Of a DNA stretch of 64,000 nt, positions 8,656-16,863 are shown in pieces. The notes below the pieces were generated by a model, which did no database searches, had not been told where the DNA came from, and was given only the letters and a program-made list of their open reading frames with translations. This DNA comes from CAZGXM01 sp964529795. GTDB lineage: Bacteria > Bacillota > JADQBR01. The stretch lies in the NCBI GenBank assembly GCA_964529795.1, contig CAZGXM010000003.1, positions 21,175 to 85,174 of the forward strand, written 5' to 3'. The first letter of the stretch is position 1. The number at the start of each line of letters is the position of its first letter. Both the position numbers and the translations under genes were made by a program.

Positions 8656-8939
8656 AAAAGATGAGTGTCGAGGATAAACTTTTTCTCAACCGCTTTCAGT
8701 CGGACAAACACAGCCACCTGAAAATAAAAGACCGGGAAGTCTGCCGGCATTGTGAGCGCAAGCCCTGTGCGTATATCTGTCCGGCCAAGGTGTATGCCTG
8801 GGATGAAAAGGAAGAGCGAATTGATACGGCTTATGAAGGTTGTTTGGAATGCGGTACTTGCAAGTACGGCTGTGCTCATGATAATATTGACTGGCGCAAT
8901 CCCCGGGGCGGCTTTGGTGTCATGTACAAAAATGGGTAA
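8652..8939 (+). CDS. fixX: FixX ferredoxin-like protein
   Basis: 95-residue iron-sulfur protein beginning MKKMSVEDKL. It has a CRHCERKPCAYIC cluster motif and a second CLECGTCKYGC group, then NIDWRNPRGGFG as in FixX and the EtfQO C-terminal ferredoxin domain. It is the small partner of FixC. I take the ATG at 8652 in the ATGA overlap with fixC; an in-frame GTG at 8637 would add five residues. Confidence 0.92.
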   Translation: MKKMSVEDKLFLNRFQSDKHSHLKIKDREVCRHCERKPCAYICPAKVYAWDEKEERIDTAYEGCLECGTCKYGCAHDNIDWRNPRGGFGVMYKNG

Positions 8940-8983
8940 AAATTTGACAAATTTATCTTTTCCGGAAGGAAAATTTTCAATAC

Positions 8984-8990
8984 TGTCGAA
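8984..8990 (+). promoter_or_regulatory. Candidate Spo0A box (TGTCGAA)
   Basis: Exact match to the 0A-box core TGTCGAA, 63 bases before the start of a Spo0E-like gene. A 7-mer also occurs by chance several times in 64 kb, so position and gene identity carry the argument. Confidence 0.35.
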
Positions 8991-9052
8991 CTACCATATA
9001 TAGGAAGAAAGCCGATATATATTACAATATCTGGTAGAGAGCGGTGAGTCCC

Positions 9053-9214
9053 TTGAATAAAAAAGAAGACCTTAATAAAAGATTGGCTGCGGAACGGGCA
9101 GAATTATCCCGGTTACTGGCGGAGGGGAGGTCGCTGGCTGATAAGGAAGTTTATCAAAAGAGCTGCCAGTTGGATAAATTAATAGTGAAATTAATGCAAG
9201 CCCGGAGCACCTGA
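9053..9214 (+). CDS. Small Spo0E-like aspartyl-phosphate phosphatase
   Basis: 53-residue reading frame, MNKKEDLNKRL to KLMQARST. It is a predicted two-helix hairpin whose second helix holds SCQLDKLIVKLM, matching the SQELD-type signature of Spo0E phosphatases, which dephosphorylate Spo0A~P. Charge pattern and length (family 50-85 residues) also fit. The TTG at 9053 follows GGTGAG; an in-frame GTG at 9044 would add three residues. It stands alone between fixX and lgt. If active, it would restrain entry into sporulation. Confidence 0.75.
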   Translation: MNKKEDLNKRLAAERAELSRLLAEGRSLADKEVYQKSCQLDKLIVKLMQARST

Positions 9215-9224
9215 CTCCGGTTTT
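9202..9224 (+). terminator. Short terminator overlapping the Spo0E-like stop
   Basis: Stem CCGGAG / CTCCGG with loop CACCTGA, then TTTTG. Short T-run, so possibly leaky into lgt. Confidence 0.5.
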
Positions 9225-9266
9225 GTGGTTACCATACATCTTTGCAGCTGAAGGAGAGAGGTTAAC

Positions 9267-10007
9267 ATGGACCCTATTGCTTTTGAACTTGGCCCTATTT
9301 CCGTGAGATGGTACGGTGTACTGATGAGTACGGCCCTGGCACTGGGTACTTTTTTGGCTTATCGTGAGGCAAAAAGGCAGGACATCGACCCGGAACAAGT
9401 ATTGAACCTGGTGATAATTGCTGCCCCGCTGGCTTTTATCGGTGCCCGGGCTTATTACGTTATCTTCCAGTGGTCCTATTACAGCCGGCATCCCGGTGAA
9501 ATACCGGCTATCTGGCACGGCGGCCTTGCCATTCATGGAGCGTTAATCATGGGAGTGTTTGCCGGATATCTGTTTGTCAGGTGGCAGGGTTTGAACTTTT
9601 GGCAAATGGCGGACTTGGTTGCGCCCAGCATTGTTTTGGGACAGGCCATCGGCAGATGGGGTAATTTTTTCAACCAGGAGGCCTATGGTTATCCCACCGA
9701 CCTGCCATGGGCCATGTATATTGACGGGGCATACCGCCATCCCACTTTTCTGTATGAGTCATTGTGGGATTTTGCCGTTTTTTTACTCTTGCTCTGGTTT
9801 CGCCGCCGTAAGAAACAGGTTCAAGGAGAGGTTTTTCTGTTATATGCCATTATGTACTCGCTGGGCCGGTTTATAGTGGAAGGTTTTCGCACCGACAGCT
9901 TGATGCTGGGCAATTTACGCATGGCGCAGGTAATCAGCGTCGGCATTATAGTTATTACCCCGGGTATTTTTTATTACAGGAGGAAAAAAGTTACTGTTAA
10001 CAAATAA
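9267..10007 (+). CDS. lgt: Prolipoprotein diacylglyceryl transferase
   Basis: Integral membrane enzyme that moves a diacylglyceryl group from phosphatidylglycerol to the lipobox cysteine of prolipoproteins. Family signatures are clear: IWHGGLAIHGAL (~90), the signature GRWGNFFNQEAYG (~130), HPTFLYES, and GRFIVEGFRTDSL near the end. About seven hydrophobic segments are visible and length (246) is normal. Lipoproteins in this window, such as the PrsA-like foldase and SpoIID-like protein, would be substrates. GAAGGAGAG precedes the ATG. Confidence 0.95.
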   Translation: MDPIAFELGPISVRWYGVLMSTALALGTFLAYREAKRQDIDPEQVLNLVIIAAPLAFIGARAYYVIFQWSYYSRHPGEIPAIWHGGLAIHGALIMGVFAGYLFVRWQGLNFWQMADLVAPSIVLGQAIGRWGNFFNQEAYGYPTDLPWAMYIDGAYRHPTFLYESLWDFAVFLLLLWFRRRKKQVQGEVFLLYAIMYSLGRFIVEGFRTDSLMLGNLRMAQVISVGIIVITPGIFYYRRKKVTVNK

Positions 10008-10056
10008 TTTCAACCCCTTTTCCATAAGATTTATAAAAAAGAGTTAGGGGTAACAG

Positions 10057-10821
10057 ATGAAAACAGGGAGAAAAAATTATATTTATCTTTTTTTCGGCGT
10101 TATAATTGTTATAGTCGCAGTGATGACAGTGATATTTTTTCCCAGGCGGTTGGAACCAAAACCCAAATACCAATCCACTCCCAAATTGGTGTTGGAGAAT
10201 TATTTGGTGGCGCTGGACCCAGGACACGGGGGTATAGATGGCGGCAGTAGTTATGGAATAGTTAAAGAAAAGGATATAACCTTGGCTATTGCAAAAAAAA
10301 CCAGAAATGTTTTGGAAAAATGGGGAACCAGGGTAATTCTCAGTAGGGAAGGTGACTATGAAATCAGCAAACTCTACCTGGATGAGCGCACCAGGCAGAG
10401 GCGGGACTTGCTGGCCAGAATTAAAGTGGCCCAGGAGGAAAATGCCAACGTGCTGGTCAGCATCCATGTGAACGCCGCACAAAGCCACTTACAAGGACCG
10501 ATGGTGTTTTATCAAAAGGACCTGCTCGACAGCAAACTTTTAGCCGGGGCAATTTTACAAGAGCTGCATAAAATAGCCAGGCACCAGCAGCAGGATTTAA
10601 TTGGTGCAAATTATTTTATTTTGTGCCAGGCGAAAATCCCGGCGGTATTGGTTGAGGTGGGCTTTCTCACTCATCCTGAAGAGCGTACTAAATTGCAAAC
10701 CGAGGAGTACCAGCAGCAATTAGCCATTGCTTTGGCTACAGGCATTAAGAATTTTCTCCTCTCTCGGGAGAACTACCGTGACGGGCCAATAGCGGCAGAC
10801 AGCGGACTTTGGCCATTGTAA
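10057..10821 (+). CDS. cwlD: N-acetylmuramoyl-L-alanine amidase, CwlD type
   Basis: Zinc amidase with an N-terminal membrane anchor (~8-30) and an Amidase_3 domain: ALDPGHGGIDGG (zinc His), LVSIHVNA (second zinc His) and LVEVGFLTHPEE (catalytic Glu). Length and anchor match CwlD, which removes peptide side chains so that muramic-lactam can form in spore cortex. The last ~14 residues (from RDGPIAADSG) are encoded by DNA that on the other strand is the end of a LysR remnant, so the natural C-terminus may have been replaced. Confidence 0.88.
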   Translation: MKTGRKNYIYLFFGVIIVIVAVMTVIFFPRRLEPKPKYQSTPKLVLENYLVALDPGHGGIDGGSSYGIVKEKDITLAIAKKTRNVLEKWGTRVILSREGDYEISKLYLDERTRQRRDLLARIKVAQEENANVLVSIHVNAAQSHLQGPMVFYQKDLLDSKLLAGAILQELHKIARHQQQDLIGANYFILCQAKIPAVLVEVGFLTHPEERTKLQTEEYQQQLAIALATGIKNFLLSRENYRDGPIAADSGLWPL

Positions 10822-11075
10822 ATCAGGGGAATGGCATATTTGAGGGTGGTGATTTCCTCAATTCCAATTTCCAAAAGCCGGCCTGCTCCCAGTTCGTAGC
10901 GCGCGGCCATTAACGGCAAGACGGAGACACCTTTCCCGTTAATCACCGCGGTTTTGATGGCTTCATTGTTGTTGAACTCCAACACTACGGGAAACTTATC
11001 CTTGCAAAAACCCATTTTTTTCATGGCATTTTCTCCAGTAACCCTGGTACCGGAACTTGCCCGAAGAAAAACATT
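10773..11075 (-). pseudogene. LysR-type regulator remnant (substrate-binding domain only)
   Basis: On the minus strand a ~100-codon frame reads FLRASSGTRVTGENAMKK, then FNNNEAIKTAV, GKGVSVLPLMA and GAGRLLEI, the conserved C-terminal half of a LysR effector-binding domain (SGTR and the SNEAIK/G-x-GISVLP region). The helix-turn-helix half is absent and an in-frame TAA at 11076-11078 precedes the fragment. Its 3' end runs into the cwlD coding end on the opposite strand. LysR homology is clear by eye; the neighbours give no hint of its former target. Confidence 0.7.
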
Positions 11076-11078
11076 TTA

Positions 11079-11529
11079 AACCGTCATTTAAACATAAAGT
11101 TTAGATAATTTGCTGGGATAAGATAGATTTTGATGTACCAAACTCAAAGAGACAATAGCTTTAACATGAGAAAGCGCTACAGCCTTTTACGGGCTGCAGG
11201 GCTTTTAAATTTCTGTTTACTAGTGTGAATTTATTGAGCTAATCCTGAAAGGATTAAGAAATATGGGTTTGAGGTTAATAATTGTATAGGCTAAAAAAAT
11301 TTGTCTGCATTGGTCCAAAAACCACTTGTACCAACACTCCTAATGATCAACGCAGTAAAGTCAAGCTGTGTGCCAAACAACGGCCTGTCCCCCACCAGCC
11401 TATTACATAAATTTTATCGTTAACCGTGTTTGGTTGCAATAAAGGAAAAATGGAGAAAAGGGCAGGGAATCAAGCGGGAAATTATCGCAACCACCAAAGG
11501 ACTTGGCATTGACGGCAAGTCCCGATGTA
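11079..11529. other. Intergenic region, ~450 bases
   Basis: A short reading stretch around 11453-11525 (GIKREIIATTKGLGIDGK) may be another decayed gene fragment but I cannot assign it. Otherwise I see no gene, RNA or strong repeat. Together with the LysR remnant this looks like eroding DNA. Confidence 0.4.
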
Positions 11530-12114
11530 CTAGCCGGGGATTATCAATTTTTGCCCCACATGAAGCATATTGGGGGTTTTTATGTTATTTACGCGGATAA
11601 GCTTATTTAAACTGATATTGAACCGCCGGGCAATTGCCCAGAGGCTGTCACCTTTTTGCACCACATAGGTTTTCGGCTTGTCAAGTTGACTGCTCGGAAT
11701 AGTTTCACTGGAGGGAGATTTTGGGGACGGGTCGGCTACCGGTGGAGGCGTGTCAGTGCTATTCCAGGAAGAGATTATTTTTACGGAAGTCCCTACCCTG
11801 ACATTTTTAAATAGTTCTTCTACGTCGTGGTTGTACATGCGGATACAGCCGTGGGAAATGGCTTTGCCAATTGTCCAGGGGTGAGGTGTGCCGTGTATAC
11901 CGTAGGGGCCGTTGGGGATGTCGAGCCCCAGCCAGCGGGTACCTAAAATTCCACCGGGGTGTTTGATTTTAGCGATTATTTTCCAGTCTCCTGTTGGCGT
12001 GGGGGTGGACGGTTTACCGATGGCGATGGGATAATCTCTTGCCAACTGACCGTTTTCGTAGTAATAAAGCCGCCGCAGGCCGAGATTAATAATTATTTTT
12101 GACAAATCGGGCAC
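11530..12114 (-). CDS. L,D-transpeptidase (YkuD) with C-terminal LysM
   Basis: 194 residues. The YkuD domain (~5-115) contains PTPTGDWKI, GIHGTPHPW and the catalytic SHGCIRMYN with its Cys and His. A Pro/Ser-rich linker leads to LysM (~147-193, VVQKGDSLWAIARRFN). It makes 3-3 or related L,D crosslinks in peptidoglycan. There is no signal peptide, as in spore-associated YkuD, so action in the spore envelope is plausible. Here LysM follows the catalytic domain. It is the only intact gene on this strand nearby and is divergent from the propeller/SPOCS gene. Confidence 0.88.
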   Translation of the reverse strand: MPDLSKIIINLGLRRLYYYENGQLARDYPIAIGKPSTPTPTGDWKIIAKIKHPGGILGTRWLGLDIPNGPYGIHGTPHPWTIGKAISHGCIRMYNHDVEELFKNVRVGTSVKIISSWNSTDTPPPVADPSPKSPSSETIPSSQLDKPKTYVVQKGDSLWAIARRFNISLNKLIRVNNIKTPNMLHVGQKLIIPG

Positions 12115-12251
12115 CTCTCTTGTTGATATTCAGTACATAATATGCAGCGGGGATTAAAAATGCGCATTTTACGCCGGCGGACGCGGAAAGGGCCGGCCGG
12201 TGTGTTACATGCGGCCTGAAGTGTGTGTGGGGGTAAGCTTTTGCAAAATAA

Positions 12252-12281
12252 TTCACTTCTGTCGGCTCCGGGGAATATAAT
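12252..12281 (+). promoter_or_regulatory. Possible sigma-A-like promoter
   Basis: TTCACT - 18 bases - TATAAT about 30 bases before the propeller/SPOCS gene. The -10 is perfect and the -35 is four of six. Confidence 0.4.
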
Positions 12282-12310
12282 AAACTAGCATATTTCAGGG
12301 GGTAAATGAA

Positions 12311-13798
12311 TTGAGTGATTTGCGTTATAATAATAGCTGGTCCGGATACCAGCTGGGGAGAAGACTTAAGGTTGCAGTGGGTGACGTGACCGGCAACGGT
12401 CTTGAGGACATTGTTGCCGGTTCGGCTGATGGACTGCTGTTTGTCTTTGAATGGAACGGGCGCACATTCCGCCGCCGTGTGGTTAACGTCGGCAGGTCTA
12501 TTGAAGTTGTTGCCCTGGGCGATACCGACGGTGACGGCATCAATGAAATTATTCTTGGCACTACGGCGGGTGTGCAGGTCTGGGAGTGGACCGGCACGTC
12601 GTTTGTACGGGTATTTCGCAGCCAACAACTGGGCCGGGTTACCAGTATTGCCGTCGGGGACTTTGATAACAACGGCCAGGAGGAATTTGCGGTTTCCGTG
12701 GGCAGTACGGTTTTTGTTTTTCAATTTGACGGGGTATCGTTCCAGTTGATGGCGGAGCCGGACTTTGACATCCGGGTGCTGGTCGGCGCAGGGGACATGA
12801 CGGGGACCGGCCGCGACGAGCTGGTGGTTGCCTTTGTGGGCACAGGCCGGGTGAGTATCTTCCGCTGGACCGGACTGCGGTTTGTGGAAGTGCGTTCGGC
12901 TCTTATCGGCAGGCCCATAGCCGGACCGGTGGAGGTTGCCGATGTTACCGACGACTTTCGCGAAGACATTATTCTCGGTGTTGATTCCGGCACCAGGTTT
13001 GTCATTTTGGAACGCACCGCCACGTTGCGGGAAGTTTTCGTCAGTTCGTCCTTGGGAGCAAGGATTGTCGGGTTTGCCGTGGGCGATTGGGACCTGGACG
13101 GTGAAAACGAGCTAATTGTGGGTACTTCACGGCGGGTCTTCGTCTTCAAACGGAGACGAAGAACTTTTGTGGAGGTGGCGAGGATCGCCGTGGAGGGAAC
13201 TATCAGCAGCGTTGCCGCCGGGGATGTTAATGATGACGGGTTATTGGAAATTGTGGTGGGGACTGTCCAGGGGAATATCTTTATTCTCCGCCAAACCTTT
13301 GAGGCTGAAAACCAGTTTCTCATCCAGGAAGAACTGACAGTGCCCAGCGGGTTGCCGGATATCATCAAGGTTGCCGGGGTTAAAGTCAATAAGGTTAGGG
13401 TGGATGAAGTCAGGGTAATACCGGGTAAAGTCATTGTCAAGGGTCGCTTTGAAATTTCTGTGTTATATGTTGGTGAGCCGGACAGAAGAGTATTTGAGTT
13501 TGATGAGACGGTAACCTTCGTCCACTTTGTTGAGGCTCCCGGCATCGGGCCCGGTGACCGGGTAGATGTGGATATCGAAATAGAGTTTGTAAATGCCCGC
13601 TTTGACCCGTCGCAGCCACGGAAAGTGGAAGTGGTGATTGTAGCTGTGGTTCAAATATTTGACCATATTGTCCGAGAAGGGGAGACTCTCATTACCCTGG
13701 CAAAGCAGCATAATACCACGGTAAAGGAAATACAAAGGATCAATGGCTTAAAAGGAACCCGGGCCTTCGCGGGACAGAAGTTAAAGATGCCGTTTTAA
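12311..13798 (+). CDS. FG-GAP/VCBS beta-propeller fused to SPOCS and LysM domains
   Basis: 495 residues. Residues ~15-335 consist of about seven blades with the repeated pattern VAxGDxxGxGxxEIxxG (for example GDTDGDGINEIILG, GDFDNNGQEEF, GDWDLDGENELIVG, GDVNDDGLLEIVVG), the calcium-binding loops of FG-GAP/VCBS propellers. Residues ~350-440 form one SPOCS/DUF3794 domain, and the last ~45 a LysM domain (VREGETLITLAKQHN). No signal peptide. SPOCS plus LysM points to the spore envelope; the propeller suggests a protein- or ligand-binding platform. The TTG start follows AGGGGG. Confidence 0.85.
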   Translation: MSDLRYNNSWSGYQLGRRLKVAVGDVTGNGLEDIVAGSADGLLFVFEWNGRTFRRRVVNVGRSIEVVALGDTDGDGINEIILGTTAGVQVWEWTGTSFVRVFRSQQLGRVTSIAVGDFDNNGQEEFAVSVGSTVFVFQFDGVSFQLMAEPDFDIRVLVGAGDMTGTGRDELVVAFVGTGRVSIFRWTGLRFVEVRSALIGRPIAGPVEVADVTDDFREDIILGVDSGTRFVILERTATLREVFVSSSLGARIVGFAVGDWDLDGENELIVGTSRRVFVFKRRRRTFVEVARIAVEGTISSVAAGDVNDDGLLEIVVGTVQGNIFILRQTFEAENQFLIQEELTVPSGLPDIIKVAGVKVNKVRVDEVRVIPGKVIVKGRFEISVLYVGEPDRRVFEFDETVTFVHFVEAPGIGPGDRVDVDIEIEFVNARFDPSQPRKVEVVIVAVVQIFDHIVREGETLITLAKQHNTTVKEIQRINGLKGTRAFAGQKLKMPF

Positions 13799-14021
13799 TC
13801 CGGTTTTTTTGGGTGGGTTTTGGACAAGGACATATACCCGGTCTAAAGGTTAAGGATTGGTTTGGTATAGACCGGTGTTTGCTTGGGGAGCATATACAGT
13901 TAGGAATGGCCTGGTTGTGATTTGGCAGATGTGACGGTGTAAGATTAAATTGATGAAAAAAGGATTTTTACCAAAGCATAACTAATTAAGTATAGAAGAA
14001 AATTCCGGTAGGTGCAACCAT

Positions 14022-14876
14022 TTGGGAGAACAGCAGGTAACTGCCCGTGCATATGCAAAAATTAATTTAAGTATCGATGTGCTCGGTAAACGGGATGACG
14101 GCTATCATCAATTGGCAATGGTGATGCAGAGTATTTCCCTGCATGATAACGTGACGGTAGCCATCGATGAAACACTGTCCATTGAGTGCAGTAATGCCGA
14201 AGTGCCTTCAGGACCGGAAAATCTTGGCTTTAAAGCGGCCCGACTTTTGCAGCGGGAAACCGGCAGCACGCCAGGTGCCCGCATCCGGATTAAAAAAAAT
14301 ATACCTGTGGCTGCGGGATTGGCAGGAGGAAGCAGTGATGCTGCTGCCATATTGTTGGCTTTAAACCATTTGTGGAAATTGCACCTGCCTATCAGCAGGT
14401 TGGCATATTTAGGCGGGCAATTGGGTTCAGACATTCCCTTTTGCTTGCTGGGCGGTACCTGTTTGGCTACCGGTCGTGGTGAGAGATTAACCGTATTGCC
14501 GCCGGCACCGCATTTTTGGCTGGTACTGGCCAAGCCGGAGTTTGAGGTACCTACTGCCCGCGTCTATGCCAATTACTCTGCCGCCGATGTTGAAAAGCGG
14601 CCTGATACTTCAAGCTTGGTAAGTGCCATTGAAACAAGAAACCGCGATGCACTGGTTGGAGCGATGGAAAATGTCCTGGAAAGCAGTACCTTCAAGCTTT
14701 ACCCCCGGGTAAAGGAGTTAAAAGAGCGCATGTATAATTATGGGGCGGAGAAAGTACTGATGTGCGGTAGCGGGCCTGCAGTATTTGCTGTGGTAAGAAA
14801 CAGGGAAGATGGTTTGGCGTTAAAAGCTCGGCTGAAGAATGATTATCCATTTGTGGAAATCGTTGAAACCATTTAA
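14022..14876 (+). CDS. ispE: 4-diphosphocytidyl-2-C-methyl-D-erythritol kinase
   Basis: GHMP kinase of the MEP isoprenoid pathway, phosphorylating CDP-ME at the 2-position. Visible motifs are AKINLSIDVLGKRDDGYH (substrate-binding N-terminus), the ATP loop PVAAGLAGGSSDAAA (~95), GSDIPF with the catalytic Asp, and MCGSGPAVFA near the end. Length 284 is typical. The TTG at 14022 follows AGGTG. A GntR-type regulator starts 16 bases downstream. Confidence 0.95.
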   Translation: MGEQQVTARAYAKINLSIDVLGKRDDGYHQLAMVMQSISLHDNVTVAIDETLSIECSNAEVPSGPENLGFKAARLLQRETGSTPGARIRIKKNIPVAAGLAGGSSDAAAILLALNHLWKLHLPISRLAYLGGQLGSDIPFCLLGGTCLATGRGERLTVLPPAPHFWLVLAKPEFEVPTARVYANYSAADVEKRPDTSSLVSAIETRNRDALVGAMENVLESSTFKLYPRVKELKERMYNYGAEKVLMCGSGPAVFAVVRNREDGLALKARLKNDYPFVEIVETI

Positions 14877-14892
14877 GGGGGAGGCTTTGGCA

Positions 14893-15591
14893 ATGACACG
14901 TGAAAGATTATTACCCATCAAGCTGGAGAATTATCGACCGCTGCGGGAAATTGTTTTTGAAACCATGCGTGAGGCCATAATAAACGGCCAGCTTCGGCCC
15001 GGTGAGCGGTTGATGGAGGTGCAACTGGCCGAAGAGATGGGCGTCAGCAGGACACCGGTAAGAGAGGCAATGCGAAAATTGGAATTGGAAGGCTTTGTGG
15101 TAATGGTTCCCCGAAAAGGGGCCTATGTGGCGGGGATTTCCACCAAAGATATTACCGATGTATTTGAAATTCGTGCGGCATTGGAGTCCCTGGCAGCGGG
15201 ATTGGCTGTGGACAGGATTACTGAAGAGGAATTGGAAGAATTGGAGCGCTTGCTGGTGCTGGTCGCCGAGTGTGCTGCCAAAGACGATTTGGAAAAACTC
15301 ATTGAAGTTGATACGGAATTTCATGATTGTCTGTACAGGGCCAGTCGCAATGACCGTTTGGTACAGATTGTCAGCAACCTGCGCGAGCAGATACAGCGTT
15401 TTCGGACCACATCCCTGGCTTCACCGGGTCGCATGAAAGAAACCTTGGAGGAGCATAAAAAGATTGTGGAAGCTATTTCCGAAAGAAATGTAAGTCTCGC
15501 CAGGGAACTGGCTTTGGAACACATAGAAAATGCCGAAGACAGTATTTTGGAGGCATTGGAAAAAAGGGAAGAAAACAGCAGGCGGCGGTAA
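14893..15591 (+). CDS. GntR-family regulator with FCD domain
   Basis: The N-terminal winged helix (~1-75) includes AIINGQLRPGERLMEVQLAE and GVSRTPVREAMRKLE, classic FadR-subfamily GntR. The helical FCD ligand/metal domain (~85-225) holds DTEFHDCLYRAS, EEHKKIVEAI and ALEHIENA. The effector is unknown. The ATG at 14893 is preceded by GGGGGAGG at 8 bases; the frame is open further upstream but that would overlap ispE. Neighbours are isoprenoid and nucleotidyl-transfer genes. Confidence 0.88.
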   Translation: MTRERLLPIKLENYRPLREIVFETMREAIINGQLRPGERLMEVQLAEEMGVSRTPVREAMRKLELEGFVVMVPRKGAYVAGISTKDITDVFEIRAALESLAAGLAVDRITEEELEELERLLVLVAECAAKDDLEKLIEVDTEFHDCLYRASRNDRLVQIVSNLREQIQRFRTTSLASPGRMKETLEEHKKIVEAISERNVSLARELALEHIENAEDSILEALEKREENSRRR

Positions 15592-15613
15592 CACAGAGGA
15601 GGAAACGCGGTTA

Positions 15614-16363
15614 ATGGATGCCATTATTTTAGCCGGAAGTGCAAATACCGGTAAATTGCGCGAGGTTAGCGGTGTTTCAGCGGAAGGCATGATAGAAATT
15701 CATGAAAAATTAATGGTACAGTATGTACTGGAAGCTATTTTGTCCTCCGAATACATTGACCGGGTGGTGCTGGTAGGTTTACCGGAAATCAACGAGCATT
15801 TTCGGGATTGGCCGGAAGTCTGCCTGGCACCGGCTGGGACTACGCCGGTTAAGAGTTTAATTAACGGGTTGAAACATGTTGACAGTTCTCGCATGGTACT
15901 GGTAGCTACCGATGACATACCTTTAATTACCACGGAGGCCGTGAATTATTTTCTGCGGCAGTGCCAGGGAAGAGAGGCTGATTTGTTCTATCCCGTTATC
16001 AGCCGTGAAGTGCATGAGGAAAGATATCCCGGTTCAGTCAGGACATATGTAAAACTGAAGGAAGGCACTTTTACCGGCGGGAATATTTTTCTCATCAATC
16101 CGAAAAAAGTGCCCCGGTGTGCCGCAAAAGTAGAAGAATTTGTCCGTCTGCGAAAGAAACCGTTGGAATTGTGCCGGTTAGTGGGCTTTTCCTTTCTGAT
16201 TAAGTTCCTGCTGCGTTCCTTAAGCATCAAAGAAGCAGAAACCAGGGTTTCTGCGCTCTTGGACATTACCGGTTATGCCGTAATCTGCCCTTATCCTGAG
16301 GTGGGGTTGGATGTGGATAAACCCGGTGATTTGGAAATGGTAAAAAATTATTTGGTCGGTTAA
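15614..16363 (+). CDS. MobA-like nucleotidyltransferase domain protein
   Basis: 249 residues starting MDAIILAGSANTGKL, a variant of the nucleotide-binding loop of GT-A fold NTP transferases, followed by VLVATDDIPLIT, corresponding to the metal-binding acidic motif, and GGNIFLINP. Similar to MobA/IspD-type folds, but the sugar or cofactor substrate is unknown. AGAGGAGG lies 11 bases before the ATG at 15614. It is probably co-transcribed with the GntR gene, and a strong terminator follows. Confidence 0.7.
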   Translation: MDAIILAGSANTGKLREVSGVSAEGMIEIHEKLMVQYVLEAILSSEYIDRVVLVGLPEINEHFRDWPEVCLAPAGTTPVKSLINGLKHVDSSRMVLVATDDIPLITTEAVNYFLRQCQGREADLFYPVISREVHEERYPGSVRTYVKLKEGTFTGGNIFLINPKKVPRCAAKVEEFVRLRKKPLELCRLVGFSFLIKFLLRSLSIKEAETRVSALLDITGYAVICPYPEVGLDVDKPGDLEMVKNYLVG

Positions 16364-16370
16364 TAAAGTA

Positions 16371-16407
16371 AGAACCTCTTAAAGCAAACTTTAAGAGGTT
16401 CTTTGTT
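16371..16407 (+). terminator. Strong rho-independent terminator
   Basis: Perfect 14-base stem AGAACCTCTTAAAG / CTTTAAGAGGTTCT with a CAAA loop, then TTGTT. Confidence 0.9.
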
Positions 16408-16482
16408 AATGTGTTGACCCGGCAGGGGAGTTATTAAATCATCCGGCGTTAATTAGGGCATCCTAAGGTTTGGGGTGAGATA

Positions 16483-16749
16483 ATGGCATTTGACAGGACG
16501 GTTTTTTTAATGGCGGTATTGAGATTTGTTTCCGCGTTACTGATTTTTACGGCAGCGGTATTAATGCTCGAGTACAACTCAGTTCCCTGGGCGCTGCGGC
16601 TAAATGCTTTATTGGGTCTGGTGGGTCCTGTAATTATGATAACTGCCAGTGTTTTGGGAATTGCAGATATGGCCGGTGAAATTTCCTGGTCCAAATTGGC
16701 TATTATAATTTTCGGAGTTGTCCTGATTTTGTACGGTACCAGCAAGTAG
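16483..16749 (+). CDS. YqhV-like small membrane protein (DUF2619)
   Basis: 88 residues with three predicted membrane helices (about 8-28, 38-60, 68-85). Family resemblance to B. subtilis YqhV is in the first helix, AVLRFVSALLIFTAAVLML, and the RLNALLGLVGP loop. YqhV-type genes are common in spore formers and sit near spoIIIA in Bacillus; no biochemical role is known. GGGGTGA precedes the ATG. It stands alone between a terminator and purR. Confidence 0.65.
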   Translation: MAFDRTVFLMAVLRFVSALLIFTAAVLMLEYNSVPWALRLNALLGLVGPVIMITASVLGIADMAGEISWSKLAIIIFGVVLILYGTSK

Positions 16750-16815
16750 TTTCTCCTCTTGGCAGGGAATTTTCGATTCGCGTAGAAGTGGATATTATTT
16801 TACATTAAGCCTAAT

Positions 16816-16828
16816 AATATTCGGGAAT
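16816..16828 (+). promoter_or_regulatory. Candidate PurBox / palindrome upstream of purR
   Basis: AATATTCGGGAAT matches the inverted PurR box (AWWGTTCGGWWWT) at 11 of 13 positions and forms part of the perfect palindrome ATATTC-GG-GAATAT. Position 36 bases before purR suggests autoregulation, or another palindrome-binding repressor. Confidence 0.35.
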
Positions 16829-16863
16829 ATATCCTTTTTCCGGTGTGCCAAGGGGGAAAATCG

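Noticed and set aside
12721..13545. Minus-strand frame opposite the propeller gene (274 codons)
   Set aside because: Ser/Thr-rich shadow of the repeated propeller sequence.
16816..16830. LexA or heat-shock type operator
   Set aside because: The palindrome does not match those consensus sequences; a PurBox-like reading fits the purR context better.
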